This document shows positions 15,108-18,504 of a stretch of 18,504 bases of DNA, piece after piece. The position numbers were made by a program, and so were the translations under genes. The DNA is from Phycisphaeraceae bacterium (GTDB lineage Bacteria; Planctomycetota; Phycisphaerae; Phycisphaerales; Phycisphaeraceae). The first letter of the stretch is position 1. Each line of letters begins with the position of its first letter. The stretch spans positions 1 through 18,504 of the forward strand of contig JAJDCT010000068.1 in the NCBI GenBank assembly GCA_029260695.1, written 5' to 3'. Under the pieces are notes generated by a model. That model did not search any database. It worked only from the letters and a program-made list of their open reading frames with translations, and was not told where the DNA came from.

Positions 15108-16190
15108 ATGGCCAGCCAGAGCGAATACAAAGCAAGGTGGTGGCACACCCACCCACAAACGGGCAAAGTCGTCTGTACTTTGTGCCCGCGCGAATGCCAG
15201 ATCCCCGAAGCCAGCCGCGGCTTTTGCTTTGTCCGCGCAAACGTAGGCGGGGAGTTGGTCCTCACGACCTACGGCCGAAGCAGTGGCTTCTGCATCGACC
15301 CGATCGAGAAAAAACCGCTGGCCCACTTCCTGCCCGGGACATCCGTGCTCTCCCTGGGCACCGCCGGGTGCAACCTGGGGTGCAAGTTCTGCCAGAACTG
15401 GGATATCTCAAAGAGCCGGGAGATGGACACGCTCGGCTCACTGGCCGACCCCGATGCCATCGCGGACGCAGCAAAAAATTCAGGCTGCCACAGCATCGCG
15501 TTCACCTACAACGACCCGGTGATCTGGGCCGAGTACGCCATCGACATCGCAACCGCCGCGCACCAACAAGGCATCAAGACCGTCGCCGTCACCGCCGGGT
15601 ACATCAGCCCCGAGCCACGCGCCGAGTTCTTCCGCTACATCGACGCCGCCAACGTCGACCTCAAAGCCTTCAGCGAAACCTTCTACCGCAAACTCACCCA
15701 GACCCAGTTACAGCCCGTCCTTGATACGCTGATCTACCTCAAACATGAAACCGATGTCTGGCTGGAGATCACCACGCTTGTGATCCCAGGCGAAAACGAC
15801 TCGCCCAAAGAGCTGGCCGCGATGTGTGATTGGATCGTCGAAAAACTCGGGCCGGACGTTCCCATTCATTTCTCCGCTTTCCACCCGGACTTCAGGATGA
15901 AAGACACGCCAAGGACGCCGCACGAAACACTCATCCGGGCGCGGCAGACCGCGCTGGACGCCGGCATCCGGTACGCCTACCTCGGCAACGTCCACGATGT
16001 CAGGCGAGAGAGCACCTACTGCCCCGGATGTGGCCAAGTGTTAATCGAACGCAATGGGTATCATCTGGGGGAATATTGCCTGGACCAGCACCGTTGTTCT
16101 TCCTGCGGATACGCCGTCCCGGGTGTCTTCGAAAAACTGCCCGGCAACTGGGGCCCAAAGCGAGTACCCGTCAGGATAGACCGGTCATGA
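15108..16190 (+). CDS. amrS: AmmeMemoRadiSam system radical SAM enzyme
   Basis: 360 residues. The radical SAM cluster motif is CNLGCKFC (Cys88, Cys92, Cys95), followed by QNWDIS as is typical of AmrS. Before it is an N-terminal cysteine set (Cys23, Cys26, Cys30, Cys40) with the family phrase CTLCPRECQIPE; GRSSGFCIDPIEKKPLAHF lies between. The end (about 302-340) carries a second set, CPGCG and CSSCG, that looks like a zinc ribbon. The family is named for its usual company with AMMECR1 and Memo proteins; the reaction is not settled. The ATG at 15108 has AGGGG four to five bases upstream. Neither AMMECR1 nor Memo is in the window. Confidence 0.95.
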   Translation: MASQSEYKARWWHTHPQTGKVVCTLCPRECQIPEASRGFCFVRANVGGELVLTTYGRSSGFCIDPIEKKPLAHFLPGTSVLSLGTAGCNLGCKFCQNWDISKSREMDTLGSLADPDAIADAAKNSGCHSIAFTYNDPVIWAEYAIDIATAAHQQGIKTVAVTAGYISPEPRAEFFRYIDAANVDLKAFSETFYRKLTQTQLQPVLDTLIYLKHETDVWLEITTLVIPGENDSPKELAAMCDWIVEKLGPDVPIHFSAFHPDFRMKDTPRTPHETLIRARQTALDAGIRYAYLGNVHDVRRESTYCPGCGQVLIERNGYHLGEYCLDQHRCSSCGYAVPGVFEKLPGNWGPKRVPVRIDRS

Positions 16191-16297
16191 GGATCGTAGG
16201 GACAAAAACCGCCTTTACAGGCCCCGGCATCAACATCTGCAGGTTCAGGCTTGATATCAACGCGTTGCGCAGCAATAATTCGGACGTGCTGGATTAA
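16187..16297 (+). CDS. Possible 36-residue ORF overlapping the amrS stop
   Basis: An ATG overlaps the amrS stop (ATGA) and opens 36 codons ending at TAA. The product is basic at the start (MRIVGTKTAF) and shows no known domain. The overlap allows translational coupling, but short frames of this kind arise by chance in G+C-rich DNA. Confidence 0.2.
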   Translation: MRIVGTKTAFTGPGINICRFRLDINALRSNNSDVLD

Positions 16298-16335
16298 ACC
16301 GGCCGACCCACTGCGAGAGGAGCAAGGGAAAACTC

Positions 16336-17721
16336 ATGATCTATAAGTACCGATCGACATCCGGCGGCGAGTCACACCCCACAAATCGACCGACCGGCCT
16401 GGAAACGCTGGAGCCACGGCTCCTGCTCTCAGGCACGCTCTGCGCCGAGTTCATCTCGGTGGACAACACCTCCGCCCTCACCGGGTTCAAGACCGCAGAC
16501 CTGCAAGTCACTTCCACCGTCGACTGGACCGCCACAGCACTCCTGATTGAGCTCACGCAAGGATCGATCTTCCAGGAACCCGACGGCTTCGGGCAAGCCG
16601 GCTCGACCCTGGGCCCCACAGACCCCGCAGGATTCGGCGCGTTCCCCACTTCTGAGTTTGACACCTATCTCACCAGCAATGGAAATACCGTTACTTTCGT
16701 CGGTGCCGCAGGTGACGTCGGGGGGGATGTCCTGAAGTTCGACACCGTAGAGATCGATGCCTCCTGGTCTGATATCGCTCTGAATGACATCGGGACCTTC
16801 TCCATCGGCAGGTTCACCCTTTCAGACGACGCGGTGGGGACCTGGGCCTTCAAGGTCATCGGTGTCGGCTCGAACGTCTTCTCCGACTCCGGCTCGTTTA
16901 CCAACGGCGAACTCGCCGCACCGCCTCCACCACCCGCCGCGGTCGCCGGCGACCTCACCGGTGACGGCAAGCCCGACATCTTCTGGCACAACACACGCAA
17001 CGGACGCAACGCCGTCTGGCAATTCAGCGACACCACCTTCCAACTCGAAACCGCTGTCAAACGCCTCAAAAACACCAAGTGGAAGCTCGTCGGCACAGCC
17101 GACTTCACAGCCGACGGCAAGAACGACTTGCTCTGGCGCAACTCCACCGACGGCCGCAACACCGTCTGGGAGATGGACGACACCACCTTCCTAAGAGCGA
17201 TCCCACTACAGGCCCAGACCAACCTCGGCTCACAGGTCGGGGGGGTTGCCGACATGACCGGCGACGGCAAGCCCGACATCTTCTGGCGCAACACACGCAA
17301 CGGACGCAACTCCGTCTGGGAGATGGATGGCACCACCTTCCAGAGCAACACCGGTGTCAAACGCCTGAGAAACCTCGACTGGCAGGCGGCCGGCGTTGCC
17401 GACATGACCGGCGACGGCAAAGCCGACATCCTCTGGCGCAACAGCAAGGACGGACGCAACACCGCCTGGCAGATGAACGACACCACCTTCCAATCCAGCG
17501 CCGCCATCAAGAAAGTCAAAAACCTCGCCTGGAAGATCGCAGGCATCGCTGACTACTCCGGTGACGGCCTGGCGGACATCCTCTGGCGTAACACCACCAC
17601 CGGCGCCAACACCGTCTGGCGGATGAACAACACCACCTTCCAAAGCGCCACCGCACTCCCCGCCGAGCTCAACCTGGATAAACAACCCGCCGGCCCGCTG
17701 CTGGGCTTGTGGGAGGTGTAA
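16336..17721 (+). CDS. LEPR-XLL secreted protein with five FG-GAP/VCBS-like repeats
   Basis: 461 residues. The N-terminus carries the planctomycete LEPR-XLL motif (LETLEPRLLLSG, about 22-33) instead of a classical hydrophobic signal. Residues 34-192 form a beta-rich domain shared with the partial gene at 18197 (SVDNTSALTGF, VDWTATALL, SIFQEPDGFG). A Pro-rich hinge (PPPPP, 196-200) leads to five tandem 50-residue repeats (about 203-452). The consensus is DxTGDGKxDIxWRNxxxGRNxVWxM, then a less conserved half with DTTFQ; the acidic loop suggests Ca2+ binding as in FG-GAP/integrin-like propeller blades. No C-terminal anchor is seen. The protein is probably exported and may act in surface adhesion or matrix, which is inference. 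ATG at 16336 has AAGGGA six bases upstream. Confidence 0.92.
   Translation: MIYKYRSTSGGESHPTNRPTGLETLEPRLLLSGTLCAEFISVDNTSALTGFKTADLQVTSTVDWTATALLIELTQGSIFQEPDGFGQAGSTLGPTDPAGFGAFPTSEFDTYLTSNGNTVTFVGAAGDVGGDVLKFDTVEIDASWSDIALNDIGTFSIGRFTLSDDAVGTWAFKVIGVGSNVFSDSGSFTNGELAAPPPPPAAVAGDLTGDGKPDIFWHNTRNGRNAVWQFSDTTFQLETAVKRLKNTKWKLVGTADFTADGKNDLLWRNSTDGRNTVWEMDDTTFLRAIPLQAQTNLGSQVGGVADMTGDGKPDIFWRNTRNGRNSVWEMDGTTFQSNTGVKRLRNLDWQAAGVADMTGDGKADILWRNSKDGRNTAWQMNDTTFQSSAAIKKVKNLAWKIAGIADYSGDGLADILWRNTTTGANTVWRMNNTTFQSATALPAELNLDKQPAGPLLGLWEV
16961..17710 (+). repeat. Five 150-bp in-frame tandem repeats
   Basis: The GACGGC core recurs at 16963, 17113, 17263, 17413 and 17563, exactly 150 bp apart with no indel. 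Copies 1 and 3 are nearly identical over about 60 nt (16951-17010 and 17251-17310), which points to recent duplication of a two-unit block or gene conversion. Confidence 0.9.
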
Positions 17722-18196
17722 TCGGTAACCGATCGCGCAACAGGACACCGTTCAAATCCGGATCGCCTTCCACCCGAGGATAAATCCTAAACCTTGACAA
17801 CGAATCCTGGCCCCCGTGGGTCCGTCCGCACTTATAGTGCGACCGTATCGCCTCCAGATCCCGCTTCCATGCGGTTCATTGTTGCCGTGCCCCAGCGCGT
17901 TCTCGCAATGGGCCTGACACCCCGCCTTACAACATGCGAAGAATCTCCTCTAGCCCCGCAGATGCACTGAATAGCAGGCCTAAGAGCCTATCCCCACACC
18001 ATAAGGTGCCTAGTTTCACTGACCGGAAAAGCCCCCATATGAAACAGTCAATATTTGTCGCTTTTTACTAAATACCTGCAAGGGCACTTCCCTCCCGCCG
18101 ATATGCTCATTCGACGAATAAAATCCCGGCTTGCCCAGGGTGGTGTTATAGGACGGACAATGATGGCGGAGACAACAACGTCACAAGGAGTTAGTT
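17722..18196. other. Gene-free stretch between two LEPR-XLL genes
   Basis: I find no open frame with coding character and no RNA gene. A TTGACA at 17794-17799 has no fitting -10, and gcact-tat-agtgc (17828-17840) is only a 5-bp hairpin without a T-run. An 80-residue minus-strand frame at 18048-18290 is rejected. The promoter of the next gene should lie here but I cannot place it. Confidence 0.5.
18185..18190 (+). promoter_or_regulatory. Strong ribosome binding site deciding a TTG start
   Basis: AAGGAG, six bases before the TTG at 18197. No in-frame ATG is better placed; the first in-frame ATG (18339) is inside the conserved motif. Confidence 0.7.
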
Positions 18197-18504
18197 TTGA
18201 ATAAGTGGTTATCCCGTCAGGTCCAAACACGCCTCCGTGGCGCATTCCGGTCATTATCACAAACCAACACAAAGGCCTACCGGCAATCATCAGACATTGA
18301 TCGCCCTACGTTTCAACCACTTGAACCACGCCTGCTGATGTCCGGCTCGATCAGTTCGCAGTTCGTCTCAGTCGATAACACCGCGGCACTAACCGGATTC
18401 ACCACCTCCGACCTCGAAGTTACCACCACGAGTGATTGGACCGGCGCTGTCTTGTTGCTGACATTAACTCAGGGCACGATCTATCAGGAGCCGGAGGGGT
18501 TCGG
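18197..18504 (+). CDS. LEPR-XLL secreted protein, N-terminal part (partial)
   Basis: An open frame of 102 codons from TTG 18197 to the window edge with no stop. The start is set by the AAGGAG at 18185-18190. Residues 1-44 are basic and polar (NKWLSRQVQTRLRGAF), longer than the equivalent leader of the first paralog. The export motif LEPRLLMSG follows, then SVDNTAALTGFTTSDLEV, SDWTGAVLLL and GTIYQEPEGF. Over the 62 residues from LEPR on it is about two thirds identical to the protein at 16336. A tandem duplication is the simplest explanation. Whether it also carries FG-GAP repeats cannot be seen. Confidence 0.85.
   Translation, partial: MNKWLSRQVQTRLRGAFRSLSQTNTKAYRQSSDIDRPTFQPLEPRLLMSGSISSQFVSVDNTAALTGFTTSDLEVTTTSDWTGAVLLLTLTQGTIYQEPEGF

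Noticed and set aside
17794..17840. Promoter with TTGACA
   Set aside because: No acceptable -10 lies 16-18 nt downstream; the nearest TATAGT is about 35 nt away.
18048..18290. An 80-codon minus-strand frame
   Set aside because: It overlaps the ribosome site and N-terminus of the well-supported LEPR-XLL paralog and has no recognisable features.

Overview
The window looks like a chromosomal segment of a Planctomycetota bacterium, most likely of the Phycisphaerae type. The clearest sign is the pair of secreted proteins at the right end that carry the planctomycete N-terminal LEPR-XLL motif. High G+C in third codon positions, several genes without a convincing Shine-Dalgarno site, and many stand-alone uncharacterised proteins fit this. 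I see no phage, transposase, CRISPR array, rRNA or tRNA.

Left part (1-6150): the 3' end of an acetylornithine-type aminotransferase (argD) overlaps the start of a proline/acid-rich lipoprotein by ATGA. A minus-strand PSP1/RicT-like protein with a very basic, glycine-rich tail follows, then a two-helix membrane protein, metF (one-carbon metabolism) and, divergently, a family 2 glycosyltransferase. A DUF2203 protein with a clear intrinsic terminator closes this part. A 41-nt REP-like element with an internal hairpin occurs twice (1169-1209 and 5181-5221).

Centre (6147-12600): a drug-efflux type operon reads leftward, with a periplasmic adaptor followed by a 1111-residue HAE1-family RND permease. 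The two are separated by a telomere-like (TTGGGG)n tract able to form a G-quadruplex. A TetR regulator is divergent. The region between TetR and the adaptor has a 19-bp perfect palindrome placed so that it would block promoters in both directions, which is a readable autoregulatory switch. A CPBP (CAAX-type) membrane protease is convergent with the TetR gene.

Right part (12707-18504): a secreted DUF1579 protein with a long Ala/Glu-rich spacer, a membrane-anchored 3D-domain protein (probable murein-acting enzyme), a small KOW-like protein, an AmrS-type radical SAM enzyme without its usual partners, and two tandem paralogous LEPR-XLL proteins. The first paralog carries five exact 50-residue FG-GAP/VCBS-like repeats. 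The second starts at TTG behind a strong AAGGAG and runs off the window.

I do not see a convincing new multi-gene system. The best leads are the TetR operator architecture, the G-rich tract inside the efflux operon, the tandem LEPR-XLL pair with homogenised repeats, and the REP-like element.
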